NCBI GenBank assembly: GCA_041391425.1
Contig: JAWKNZ010000002.1
Span: 391,934 to 455,933 of the forward strand
Direction: 5' to 3'
Length of the DNA: 64,000 nt
From: JAWKNZ01 sp041391425
Lineage (GTDB): Bacteria; Bdellovibrionota_B; Oligoflexia; Oligoflexales; JAWKNZ01
Position 1 is the first letter of the stretch; each line of letters opens with the position of its first letter. Below the pieces are notes generated by a model. That model saw nothing but the letters and a program-made list of their open reading frames with translations. It searched no databases and was not told where the DNA came from. Below, piece by piece: positions 9,471 through 18,943 of the stretch. Made by a program: the position numbers and the translations under genes.

Positions 9471-10778
9471 ATGGCTAAAAAATATGCAAAAGCTTATATT
9501 GCCTGGATGGCTTGGAGAAGTCTTATTTCCAGAAAGAGAAAGTCTGGACTTTCATTTATGACAACCATGTCGATCTGCGGTGTGGCTCTCGGAGTCTTTG
9601 CTCTAGTTGTTGTTCTCTCTGTTATGGGGGGCTTTGAACAAGATTTAAAATCTAATATGTTTAGAGGGCTGCCGCATTTAGAAATCCTTGCCAACAATGC
9701 GATGGCTGGTTTTAGCCTTAAAGAGTATCCAATTGAGATGTTTAAACGTGATTTTTCTGATGCTGTGGCCATTGAGCCTTTTACTCAAGCAGACGTTGTT
9801 CTTCGTCAGAAAAAACATTTAGCTAGTGTAAAGATTTTTGGAGTTGATCCAAAGGCTGGTGGAAAGCTTTGGGGCTTTAGCTCTTCTATGGTGCAAGGAA
9901 AGCTTGAAGACCTCGATGAAAAACGCCCTATGTTATATTCAGACACACCTAAGAATCATTACCCCAGTATTGTACTGGGTGAAAGCTTGGCTATTGAGCT
10001 TGGTGTTGACATTGGAGAAGCTGTGCATGTCTTGAATCCTCAAGTCAGCATTAGGCAAACTTTTTCAGCATCGAACACTTCACTTTCATCTACTTTTATT
10101 GTTTCTGGAATATTTAGGACGGATCTACCTGCGTATGATGCTAAATATGCTGTGGTTTCTCTTGAGCAGGGTAGAAAATTTATGGCTGACTATGATGAGG
10201 TTTTAGATGAACAGGAGTATGTGGCTGGTGTTGCTCTAAATATAAGCGATCCTAATAAGATCGATACTTTTGTGCAAAGGGTGAGCAAATATAAGAGTCT
10301 CCAAGCACTGAGTTGGAAAAAAGTAAATAAATCATTGCTCTTTGCGTTAAAACTAGAGAAGTTTACAATGGGAGCAATTTTATTGTTGATTGTTTTAGTC
10401 GCCGCATTTTCTATTAGTGGGACTATGATGATGACGGTGTTTCATCGGAGGAGCCAGATAGCTTTGATGCGATCCTTGGGAATGACACAAAGAGATGTTT
10501 TGAAGCTATTTATAACTCATGGTTTTTCGATAGGAAGCGTTGGTATTATTTTGGGGCTTTCTTTAGGGCTTTTGGTTTGTGGCGGAATTTACGCGCAGCT
10601 TCTTGATGTTACATTATCGGAAGGGGTTTACTACCAAAAGAAACTACCAGTACGTTTTCTCCCAGTTGACTATTTGGTCATTGTTGGGTGCGCATGGGTA
10701 TTGAGTGTAATTGCAGCTGCCTATCCTGCTTATACAGCGTCGAAGCAGGATCCCGGTGTAGGACTGCGCTATCGATGA
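9471..10778 (+). CDS. lolC: Lipoprotein-releasing ABC transporter permease (LolC/LolE family)
   Basis: 435 aa inner-membrane permease that extracts outer-membrane lipoproteins for LolA. SD AGAGGAA before ATG 9471. Topology is typical: one N-terminal helix (about 30-53, CGVALGVFALVVVLSVMGGF), a large periplasmic domain, then three helices from about 300 (GAILLLIVLVAAFSISGTMM), 350 and 400. The conserved ending YPAYTASKQDPGVGLRYR matches the Lol/MacB permease tail. Only one permease gene is present next to lolD, so the complex is probably a homodimer of this protein (a LolF-like arrangement); that is inference. Confidence 0.9.
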   Translation: MAKKYAKAYIAWMAWRSLISRKRKSGLSFMTTMSICGVALGVFALVVVLSVMGGFEQDLKSNMFRGLPHLEILANNAMAGFSLKEYPIEMFKRDFSDAVAIEPFTQADVVLRQKKHLASVKIFGVDPKAGGKLWGFSSSMVQGKLEDLDEKRPMLYSDTPKNHYPSIVLGESLAIELGVDIGEAVHVLNPQVSIRQTFSASNTSLSSTFIVSGIFRTDLPAYDAKYAVVSLEQGRKFMADYDEVLDEQEYVAGVALNISDPNKIDTFVQRVSKYKSLQALSWKKVNKSLLFALKLEKFTMGAILLLIVLVAAFSISGTMMMTVFHRRSQIALMRSLGMTQRDVLKLFITHGFSIGSVGIILGLSLGLLVCGGIYAQLLDVTLSEGVYYQKKLPVRFLPVDYLVIVGCAWVLSVIAAAYPAYTASKQDPGVGLRYR

Positions 10779-10788
10779 GGTGTTAAAG

Positions 10789-11475
10789 ATGCCCGATGGT
10801 ATCGTTTTAGAAAATATTTGTAAAACATATACTATTGCTGCGCAAAAAATTGAAGCACTGCGAGGAGTTGACTTAACAATTCCTCACGGGACTATAGCAG
10901 CTGTTACTGGAAAATCTGGTGCTGGTAAGAGTACCTTGCTGCATATAATTGGGACTCTAGACGCACCAAGTTCGGGTAAGTTGATGCTAAATGGTACCGA
11001 TGCTTCATCTATGAACGATTTGGTTGCATCGAGTTTTCGTAATCGTACAATTGGTTTTGTTTTTCAAATGAATAATTTGCTTCCTGAATTCTCTGCACTT
11101 GAAAATGTAATGATGCCCGGGTTGATTGCGGGGGTATCTAAGGAAGTTGTTCGAGAAAGAGCAAAAGAATTATTGCAGGCTGTTTCTTTGGGGTTAAGGC
11201 AAGATCATAGGCCTGGAGAACTATCAGGAGGGGAACAGCAAAGAGTTGCTATTGCTAGAGCATTGTTGATGGCTCCTCCTATATTATTAGCTGATGAACC
11301 TACTGGAAATTTGGATCAGAGAACAGGATGGGAGATTCAGGAACTTTTACTTGAAGTTGCTACGCATAATAAAATGACCATGCTGCTAATTACTCATGAT
11401 GTTGATTTGGCCAAGAGGCTTCCTTACCAAATTGTTGTAGAAGATGGCAGAATAGTTGAAGGAGGAAATACTTGA
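10789..11475 (+). CDS. lolD: Lipoprotein-releasing ABC transporter ATPase LolD
   Basis: About 228 aa. Powers the permease encoded just upstream. Motifs: Walker A GKSGAGKST, Q-loop VFQMNNLLPEF, signature LSGGEQQR, Walker B LLADEPTGNLD and H-loop LLITHD. ATG 10789 is preferred over the GTG at 10780 because GAGG lies 8 bp before it. It begins 10 bp after lolC and its stop overlaps the TTG start of bamA, so these are tightly coupled. Confidence 0.92.
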   Translation: MPDGIVLENICKTYTIAAQKIEALRGVDLTIPHGTIAAVTGKSGAGKSTLLHIIGTLDAPSSGKLMLNGTDASSMNDLVASSFRNRTIGFVFQMNNLLPEFSALENVMMPGLIAGVSKEVVRERAKELLQAVSLGLRQDHRPGELSGGEQQRVAIARALLMAPPILLADEPTGNLDQRTGWEIQELLLEVATHNKMTMLLITHDVDLAKRLPYQIVVEDGRIVEGGNT

Positions 11476-13803
11476 TCAGTCAGTGTATTGGCCGTTGGTT
11501 TGTTGCTTTAAATATTTTTTTATTTGCTTGGCAAGCTTCGGTGTTTGCGTTCTCAGATGAGAATAAAATTTCTAAGGTGACCGTTCGTGGTAATGCCAAA
11601 GTTGAGTCTACGGCAATTTTGACTTTGCTTGAAACAAAGGCTGGCGCTCGATTGGATAATACTAAGGTTAAAGATGACATTTTTACGCTATTTGATTTGG
11701 GGTATTTCTCGAATATCCGCGTGTTTAAGAAAAAAGATGTAAATGGTTATGAAGTCGTTTTTGAGGTCGCAGAAAAGCCAGCCATTGTTAGTATTGAGTT
11801 TGAAGGCCTGGAGGAAGTTACGGAAGATGACTTGAAAGATAAGATGGAGACAAAACTCTTCAAAATAATCAATGAATCTACCATTGCTTCTGATATGCGT
11901 ATGATCGAAAAGCAATACATTGAAAAGGGTTTTTATTTAGCTAAGGTCACCTACAAAATAGAAAAGAAAAATGAAAATGAAGTGAGGCTGAAATTTATCA
12001 TTGATGAAAATGGTAAGGTTTTGATTGGTGATGTGTTTGTCCTTGGTAATAAGTATTTTACTGATGCTGATTTGATAAGTAAATTTGCTTCGCAACCTTA
12101 TACTAGGAGCGCAGCTTTTTCTAGTGCAGCTTTGTATCAAGATGAAAAGGTTAAAAGAGATCTTGAATTTTTATCGTACTATTATAGGGATCAAGGCTTT
12201 GCTGAAGTAAAAGTTGCCAAGCCGATTACTTTTTTAGATTCTGATCGGGAGTTTGTCAGGATTACTTTTCAAGTAGAGGAAGGTATTCAATATAATGTTG
12301 GTAAAATTACTGTAACAGGTGATTTGTTATACGAGGAGAAAGAACTTTTAGATCTAATGAAGCTTAAACCAGGTAAGCTATTTCGTCATTCTTGGTTTGT
12401 TCAGTACGATATTGAAATGTTGATGAATAAATATCGTGATCTTGGTTATGCTTATGCAGATGTTAATCCAAAGACTACGCTGAGAAAAGATGAAAAACTT
12501 GTCGATATTAACTATGTTATTACCAAAGGGAATAAGGTTTATTTTGGAGACATTTCCATTGTAGGTAATACTAAAACCCGTGACAATGTGATTAGGCGTG
12601 AATTTGAAGTTAACGATAGTGAGCTTTTTAACGGCACAAAATTATTGAAATCAAAAACAAACATTAATCGATTAGGCTTTTTCGAAGAAGTACAGATTAT
12701 TGAAGAGAGGGATGCTCAGCAGGAAAATGTTTTAAACCTAAAGGCTAAGGTTAAGGAAACGCATACTGGTCAGTTGCAAGCGGCTGTCGGCTATACGCCC
12801 GCTGCAGCCACAAAGGCCAGTTGGTTTGGACAAGGAAAGTATGATGAAAAGAACCAGTCTGGTAAAGGTTGGAACACTTCGCTTACGGGAAAATTTACTG
12901 ACTATAATAATTATACCTTAGACCTAGGGTTTCAGGATCCGAGGTTGAACGATAGTTATTGGTCTTTAGGCGCAGATATTGGATACGAAAAACGAGAGGC
13001 TAGATATGCTCAAGGAGTCGATTTTTCAGAGGTCAAACGCTCAGTCAGTGCTACGTTGGGTAGAAAAATTATCGAGTTGATTAGAGGCTCCTTGACGTTG
13101 GAAAGAAGTCAAACAATCCAGACGAGTGAGCAGTTTATTTTAGATCAATTTCGTAGTGATGGGATTAAGACAAGCGTTATATTAGGACTCAGCCGAAGAG
13201 ATGTAGATAATTATCTTGATCCGACATCTGGGACAGCGGTGGCATTAGCCCATAGATTTGCTGGCGGAATTTTGGGGGGTGATTATCAGTATATGGAATC
13301 TACTTTCGATACAAAATATTATATACCGCTGGATTTTTCTGAAACATTCAGAACACACTTTAAGTTACATGGAAGATTAGGCCTATTATGGCAGAGTGGG
13401 GACAAGAAAATACCTTTTTCTGAAAGGTATCGCCGAGGTGGACAAAACGACATTATGCGTGGCTTTGATTATGCCTCCATCAGTCCTTATTATAGAGTGT
13501 TAAAGGCGCCTGGAGATAGTGGGGAGCTTTATCCTAAGGGTGGTGATAAAGAGTTAACCTTTCAAATTGAATACTTTGTCCCCTTGATTCAAGAAGCGAA
13601 AATAAAAGCATTAGTTTTTTCTGGACTTTGGTCGAGTTTACGACGATAATGAAAGTGTCGAGTTTTCAGGCTTTGCTAAAGATGTTGGTTTTGGACTAAG
13701 ATGGATTACTCCTATTGCTCCGTTTAGATTTGAATGGGCTTTTCCTATAAACAAGGATGGGTCTTTAGGAGGAGTTAGGCCTATATTCAATATAGGGTAT
13801 TAA
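11472..13803 (+). CDS. bamA: Outer-membrane assembly factor BamA (frameshifted near the 3' end)
   Basis: Essential outer-membrane protein that inserts beta-barrels. TTG start 11472 with GGAGGAAA upstream, overlapping the lolD stop. Signal peptide about 1-26, five POTRA domains to about residue 430, then a 16-strand barrel. The frame opened at 11472 ends prematurely at 13649 (ending SGLWSSLRR). A one-base shift at about 13621-13624 restores DFGRVYDD, and the protein continues to TAA 13801-13803. It then ends PIFNIGY, a proper C-terminal beta-signal region. Every motif on both sides is intact, including the RGF-type turn (MRGFDYASISPYY). The break is probably a sequence error, otherwise a damaged gene. 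Confidence 0.9.
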
Positions 13804-13869
13804 TTAATCTGATATACGTTCTAATGTCGATATTATGTCACCCAAAAAATGGTAGAGGAAAGGAAAAAG

Positions 13870-14421
13870 ATGAAGTTGAAATGGTTAAATGTCCTTATGC
13901 TTACAGTGTTGGTCGCGGGAATTTTTCTTGTAATCCCCTTGTCAGTTGAGGGTAGTGAGGCTAAGTACGGCGTTGTTAATATGCAAAAAGTAATCCTTAG
14001 TGTCACAGAGGGCAAAACGGCTAGGAGTACTCTTGAAAAGGAAATTAAGGCTAAGGAAGCTGAACTGCTGAAAAAAAAGCAGGAGTTGGATAAGTTGAAT
14101 GCAGACTGGAAGAATCAAGCGCCGCTTCTTAGCGAAGAAGCTAGAATGAATAAACAGAAATCATTTCAAGAGAAATTTTTAGCATTACGTTCTGAAGAAA
14201 TGAAGTTTCAGCAAGAAATTAAACAAAAAGAGGCAACTGCGACACAGAAGATTGCAATTAAGGTTGCTGGAATGGTTGAAAAAATGGCAGCAAAAAGAAA
14301 GCTAGAGGCAGTTTTTGAAACCAATAGTGCTGGCCTTCTTTACTTAAAGGATCCTATTGATTTGACTGATACAGTTATTGCTGAATACGATAAAGTTAAT
14401 ACTACAGCAAAGAAAAAATAA
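13870..14421 (+). CDS. skp: OmpH/Skp-family periplasmic chaperone
   Basis: About 183 aa. Holds unfolded outer-membrane proteins on their way to BamA. Start ATG 13870 is chosen because AGGAAAGG lies upstream; the ATG at 13849 would put that site inside the gene. Signal peptide about 1-25, then YGVVNMQKVILSVTEGK, the conserved opening of the family, followed by a long Lys/Glu coiled coil (about 50-130) that forms the tentacles. It lies directly after bamA, the usual position. The expected next gene lpxD is absent. Confidence 0.88.
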   Translation: MKLKWLNVLMLTVLVAGIFLVIPLSVEGSEAKYGVVNMQKVILSVTEGKTARSTLEKEIKAKEAELLKKKQELDKLNADWKNQAPLLSEEARMNKQKSFQEKFLALRSEEMKFQQEIKQKEATATQKIAIKVAGMVEKMAAKRKLEAVFETNSAGLLYLKDPIDLTDTVIAEYDKVNTTAKKK

Positions 14422-14467
14422 GAGTTTTGCTCATGGGTGATAAAGAATTTAATTACCAATGGATATA

Positions 14468-14875
14468 ATGGCGATTCAGAAGTGCCTACCTCATCGCCAT
14501 CCGATGTTGCTTGTCGATAGAATCATAGAATTGGAGCCACATTGCTTGGTAAAAGGAATTAAGTGTATTTCAATTGCTGATCCTATCTTGCAAGGGCATT
14601 TCAGATTTTCCAGTGTTTCCTGGGGTGCTTATAGTTGAAGGGGTGGCTCAGACAGCAGGTGTTTTGGGTTATGTAAGTTTACCTGATGGCTTTGATAAGT
14701 GTCTGCTGACAGAAATTACTAAAACTAGATTTCGAAAGCAGGTGATCCCAGGAGACGTTTTGACTTATGAAATCAAAGTCAAAAGGGCAAGGGCACCATT
14801 TTTTGGTTTAGCGCTGAAGCGACCGTCGATGGCGAGGTAGCTGCACAAATAGAGTTGTCAGCATTGATGAAATAA
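14468..14875 (+). pseudogene. fabZ: 3-hydroxyacyl-ACP dehydratase FabZ, two frameshifts
   Basis: Dehydrates 3-hydroxyacyl-ACP in fatty-acid synthesis. Reconstructed from three frames. 14468 to about 14600 gives MAIQKCLPHRHPMLLVDRI (the PHRxPFLLVD motif). A shift at about 14599-14603 then gives DFPVFPGVLIVEGVAQTAG (catalytic region; the Pro of GHFP is lost at the shift). A second shift at about 14805-14810, one T too few in a T-run, gives FSAEATVDGEVAAQIELSALMK and stops at 14875. Total length about 135 aa, normal for FabZ. As read, no functional product can be made. Since the gene is normally essential, sequence error is likely; a second copy elsewhere is the alternative. Confidence 0.85.
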
Positions 14876-14915
14876 CCTTGGATTAGTTGAGGTATTGAGA
14901 TTGTCGAATGACGCC

Positions 14916-15701
14916 ATGAAAAAAGAAACTAAAATTCATCCGACTGCAATTATTGAAAAAGGTGCAGAGTTGGGAATTGGTGTTAAAGTCGGCCCTTTTT
15001 GTATTATAGGTTCTAATGTCCGTCTAGATGATGGGGTTGTGGTAGATTCTCATTCTTGTATCCGTGGCAATACAACGGTAGGCTCTAGGACAAGGGTTTG
15101 GTCCTATGCTTCACTTGGTACGGAACCACAAGATTTAAAATATCAAGGAGAAGAAACAAGTTTAGAAATTGGTGAAGATAATAAGATAAGAGAGTATGTA
15201 AATCTTTCGATTGGGACGGAAGGTGGCGGTGGTAAGACTATAATTGGCCATCGAAATTTATTGATGGTAAATGTGCATGTCGCTCATGACTGCATTATTG
15301 GTGATGATTGCATTATCGCCAATGGAGCTGCCATTGCCGGACATGTGGAAGTCGAGTCACAGGCTGTAATTGGTGGTCTTTGTGCGATCCATCAATTTTG
15401 TAAAATTGGTACATTAGCAATGCTTGCAGGTGGATCGATTGTGGTGCAAGATGTGCCGCCTTTTGTTATGGTTTCTGGTAATCATGCATCTCCGAAGGGA
15501 CTAAATTTAACTGGGTTGCGTCGTAAAAAAATGCATTCCTCCCGTATCTCGGAAGTGAAAATGATGTATAAGTTTTTATATCGTTCTGATTTAACGATAG
15601 AGCATGCAATTGCTGAAATGGAAGCAAACTTATCCGAGTCTGAGGAGCGGCTTCAGTTTGTTCGCTTTTTAGAAGCGAGCAATCGAGGAATTTGTCGGTG
15701 A
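14916..15701 (+). CDS. lpxA: UDP-N-acetylglucosamine acyltransferase LpxA
   Basis: First step of lipid A synthesis: moves a 3-hydroxyacyl chain from ACP to UDP-GlcNAc; cytoplasmic trimer. About 261 aa. Left-handed beta-helix hexapeptide repeats run from about residue 8 (IHPTAIIEKGAELGIGVKVG) to about 190. The catalytic His lies in NVHVAHDCIIGDDC, followed by GGLCAIHQFCKIG and GNHASPKGLNLTGLRRK. The ATG at 14916 gives the usual MxxxxIHPTAII beginning; upstream TTG codons at 14895 and 14901 are alternatives. The stop overlaps the GTG of lpxB. Confidence 0.94.
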   Translation: MKKETKIHPTAIIEKGAELGIGVKVGPFCIIGSNVRLDDGVVVDSHSCIRGNTTVGSRTRVWSYASLGTEPQDLKYQGEETSLEIGEDNKIREYVNLSIGTEGGGGKTIIGHRNLLMVNVHVAHDCIIGDDCIIANGAAIAGHVEVESQAVIGGLCAIHQFCKIGTLAMLAGGSIVVQDVPPFVMVSGNHASPKGLNLTGLRRKKMHSSRISEVKMMYKFLYRSDLTIEHAIAEMEANLSESEERLQFVRFLEASNRGICR

Positions 15702-16882
15702 GTAAAAGGCCTTCATGCTTTATTTCAGTAGGTGAGCATTCAGGTGATCTACTGGCTGCGGAATTGGTCCTTCATTTAAAAAAAAATATCCCTGAGCTAG
15801 ATATTTTTGGTGTCACTGGTAATTCTCTCCGTGAAGCTGGAGTTACTTCAGTGGGTTCTATCGATGAACTGAGCGTTATGGGGATAGTTGAAGTATTAAA
15901 GAAGCTCCCAGCTTTGCTTGCATTTGAACAAAGATTATTACACGAAATAGACAGGAGAAATGTCGAAGTAGCCATCTTAGTAGATTTCCCTGGTTTTCAC
16001 TTTCGTTTAGCAGAAGAGCTTCATTTGCGCGGTATAAAGGTTGTGCAGTATGTTGCGCCAAAATTATGGGCGTGGGGAATCGGACGGGCTAAAAAATTAA
16101 AGGAATATTTCGACTTAGTACTTGGTGTGCTACCATTTGAAACGGAATTTTTTTCTTCGTTAGGTGTTAATTATAAATATATTGGCTCGCCACATTTAGA
16201 CCGCATTCAACAGCTTAATAATAGTCACGTACAATTTTCATTTACTGATTCTGATCAGGTTATTGCTTGTTTGCCAGGAAGCCGCTTGGATGAGGTGAAT
16301 AGGATGATGCCTGTTATATATAAAGTTGCTACCTTGTTAAAAGATGAAGATCCGAGATTGAACTTTGTCGTGCCTATCTCTTCCAATTTATCAATTAATC
16401 AAGTTATCAACTGCATGAGGCGGGTTGGTATCGTTCATGACCTGATAGAGTTAACTAATAATGGCAATGGTCTGTGGCGCTATGGAAATGTATATTTTGT
16501 AAAAGGTTTGAGTCTTGAATTGATGTCAATTGCTAAGATGGCCGTGATTGCATCTGGTACGGCAACTTTGGAATGTGCGTTGCTTGGTACTCCCATGGTC
16601 GTTCTTTATGCTATGGACGATATGAGTTATAAAATTGCCAGAAAAAAAGTAACAATCTCAGATTACTCTCTAGTGAATATTGTGGCCCAAAAGAAAATTG
16701 TAACAGAATTTATTCAACACTTTACTGTTTTCGATGTTGTTAAAGAAGTCTCGAGATTAATGCACAACGAAGATGAATATCTTGCAATGAAAAATGAATT
16801 TTTTTTGTTAACAAAAAAATTGACAAATAATGCCGGATTCCATGCAGCGGCCGAAATAGTGGAATTGATAGGTAGGGCTTAA
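15698..16882 (+). CDS. lpxB: Lipid-A-disaccharide synthase LpxB
   Basis: About 394 aa glycosyltransferase (GT19) that joins lipid X to UDP-diacylglucosamine. The start GTG 15698 overlaps the lpxA stop (GTGA) with GAGGAA upstream; the TTG at 15692 is too close to that site. Motifs: GEHSGDLLAAEL at the N-terminus, VDFPGFHFRLA, YVAPKLWAWG, LPGSRLDEVNRMMP and the C-terminal SGTATLECALLGTPMVVLYAM (UDP-sugar site). Intact in one frame. Confidence 0.95.
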   Translation: MSKRPSCFISVGEHSGDLLAAELVLHLKKNIPELDIFGVTGNSLREAGVTSVGSIDELSVMGIVEVLKKLPALLAFEQRLLHEIDRRNVEVAILVDFPGFHFRLAEELHLRGIKVVQYVAPKLWAWGIGRAKKLKEYFDLVLGVLPFETEFFSSLGVNYKYIGSPHLDRIQQLNNSHVQFSFTDSDQVIACLPGSRLDEVNRMMPVIYKVATLLKDEDPRLNFVVPISSNLSINQVINCMRRVGIVHDLIELTNNGNGLWRYGNVYFVKGLSLELMSIAKMAVIASGTATLECALLGTPMVVLYAMDDMSYKIARKKVTISDYSLVNIVAQKKIVTEFIQHFTVFDVVKEVSRLMHNEDEYLAMKNEFFLLTKKLTNNAGFHAAAEIVELIGRA

Positions 16883-16917
16883 GAATCTTATCTGAAAATG
16901 ACAGGAGAAAGTGTGAT

Positions 16918-18765
16918 TTGAAACGGCATGTGCATGAAGAAGGCATCAATAGGGAACTCTTTTCTACATTGCTATTAAAACCACTAACTGAACAGTGGAA
17001 GCGTATTATCTATGTTTTTATATCTCTGTTTGTTTTATCACTATCTCAGTCGATAATTTTATTGCTCATGGGGCCTTTTACTACTCTGCTTTTTCAGAAT
17101 GAAGGAGAGGGATCGGGGTTAGTAGCGTGGGTTGACTTATTGCCTAATAACATGCAAGATTTTTTTTCATTTTTTTCTTCTAGTTTGATATCTCACAGTG
17201 ATCTGTGTGTTGTAGTGCCGATGTTAATTGTTGTTGCTGGAGTTGCTAAAGGTGCTGCTACGTACTTTTACCAAATTAGTCAACAAGCAGTATCTTTGTA
17301 TTTAGCAAAGAATTATCGAGATCGGCTATTTTTCTCAATTATTTGTCAAGACTTCGAAAAGATAGTGAAAAGATCACCTTCACAGTGGATGTCTAACATT
17401 ATGAATGATGTCCAGTTTTTGCAAACTAAGTTTACTGATGCAGTCAATGGTTTGGTACGTGATTCAATAACCGCAGTAGCAGCTATTATTATTCTGTTCT
17501 TTGTGCATTGGCAGACCTCTTTGGCTGTTTTATCTGTTTCTCCAATAATTGCCATCTTGATGGGAAAGATAGGCCGTCAGATTGGTATATACACTGAGCA
17601 GTACCAAAAAGACTTAGCAGAAATAGCATCGTGCGTTTTAAACATTCGAAGAAGGTTTTTATTTATTCGTTCTCAGCATGGTGAAGTTAAGGAGAAAGAA
17701 AAATTCGAAGATTTTAATGAGTCGTATTATAGTTCAATAAGAAATTCTATTTTATTAAGATCTTCATTTGCACCTGGATTGGAGTTTTTTGGATTTTTGT
17801 TATTAGCTGTCATTATTTATCTGGCAGGCCATGGGTTATTAATCGACTCTATGAATGCAAGCACTATGATGACCTTTTTTGTCGCCATCGGACTGTTAAT
17901 CAAACCGCTTAGAAATATAGGAGAACAACTTTCAAACTTTCACGAAACTATTGGAGCTCTGCGTAGTAGTGTTGATGTGTTTCGCAGCCGTATTAACGAA
18001 AGAAAATTTATACCAGTTTCAAAGGTACAGAATGCTAATCCCACGTTGACGGTGCCTGTTTTATTAAAATCTATTCAGATGGGCTTTAATCAAGAAGTGA
18101 CGATGACGATATATGATAAGAAGATTATCCCAGGTAAAAGTATTGCAATTATCGGTTCTAGTGGTTCGGGAAAATCTACTTTTTTAAAGACATTAGCAGG
18201 GTTAATTAAGCCAATTGAGTGGAATGCAAACATTACCTGGGAGGATTTTACGTCGCAATCTACATTCGTAAGTCAAGATCCATTTTTGTTTAAAGAGTCA
18301 ATTCGAAGCAATTTGCTGTATGGCTCTCCATATGAAATCAGAAATAACATTGAATCCGAAATATGGCAGGCACTCGACATTGTGTCTTTGACTGATACTG
18401 TGAAAAGCTTACCCCAAGGCTTAGATACTTCGGTAGCTTCATTTGCAACTAATTTTTCAGGTGGTCAAGTTCAAAGGTTGGTCATCGTACGTGCTTTGTT
18501 ACGAAAAAAAACTTTTCTTTTATTTGATGAGGCAACTTCAGCTGTTGATTTAAAGTCGGAGGAAAAAATAATAAAAGCATTAATTGCTGATGCGCAAGTT
18601 AAAAGAAAATGCTTTATTTTTTCGACGCATAGGCTTCGGCTATTGGATATCTTTGATGAAGTTTGGCTTTTTGACCATGGAAAATGTATATTATCGGGTA
18701 ATCATAAGGAAAATATAAAAGATAGAAATTATAGATCTTATTACGAGCATGAGGTCAGTACCTGA
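16918..18765 (+). CDS. msbA: MsbA-like lipid A/lipid ABC exporter (fused permease-ATPase)
   Basis: 615 aa half-transporter; TTG start 16918 behind AGGAGA. Six transmembrane helices lie in residues 30-330, with an ATPase from about 370. Walker A is IIGSSGSGKST (about 411), the Q-loop SQDPFLFKE, signature NFSGGQVQR (about 512), Walker B FLLFDEATSAVD and H-loop STHR. It lies between lpxB and lpxK, where msbA sits in other diderms, which supports lipid A flipping as its job. Sequence alone cannot exclude another amphipathic substrate. Confidence 0.82.
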   Translation: MKRHVHEEGINRELFSTLLLKPLTEQWKRIIYVFISLFVLSLSQSIILLLMGPFTTLLFQNEGEGSGLVAWVDLLPNNMQDFFSFFSSSLISHSDLCVVVPMLIVVAGVAKGAATYFYQISQQAVSLYLAKNYRDRLFFSIICQDFEKIVKRSPSQWMSNIMNDVQFLQTKFTDAVNGLVRDSITAVAAIIILFFVHWQTSLAVLSVSPIIAILMGKIGRQIGIYTEQYQKDLAEIASCVLNIRRRFLFIRSQHGEVKEKEKFEDFNESYYSSIRNSILLRSSFAPGLEFFGFLLLAVIIYLAGHGLLIDSMNASTMMTFFVAIGLLIKPLRNIGEQLSNFHETIGALRSSVDVFRSRINERKFIPVSKVQNANPTLTVPVLLKSIQMGFNQEVTMTIYDKKIIPGKSIAIIGSSGSGKSTFLKTLAGLIKPIEWNANITWEDFTSQSTFVSQDPFLFKESIRSNLLYGSPYEIRNNIESEIWQALDIVSLTDTVKSLPQGLDTSVASFATNFSGGQVQRLVIVRALLRKKTFLLFDEATSAVDLKSEEKIIKALIADAQVKRKCFIFSTHRLRLLDIFDEVWLFDHGKCILSGNHKENIKDRNYRSYYEHEVST

Positions 18766-18943
18766 GAATTGCTGTCAATAAAAATATGCATGATAAGATG
18801 TTTTTTATAAGTAATACGTGATTCTTGGTGTGTAGGAAAGCATTGGAATTTTGAATGTGTTGTGGATATTGATTTGTCGAAGAGTTTTTATTCTATGCTA
18901 AATTTTGTTCGAAACCTTTATTCTCGACGACTGAGGGATTGAA

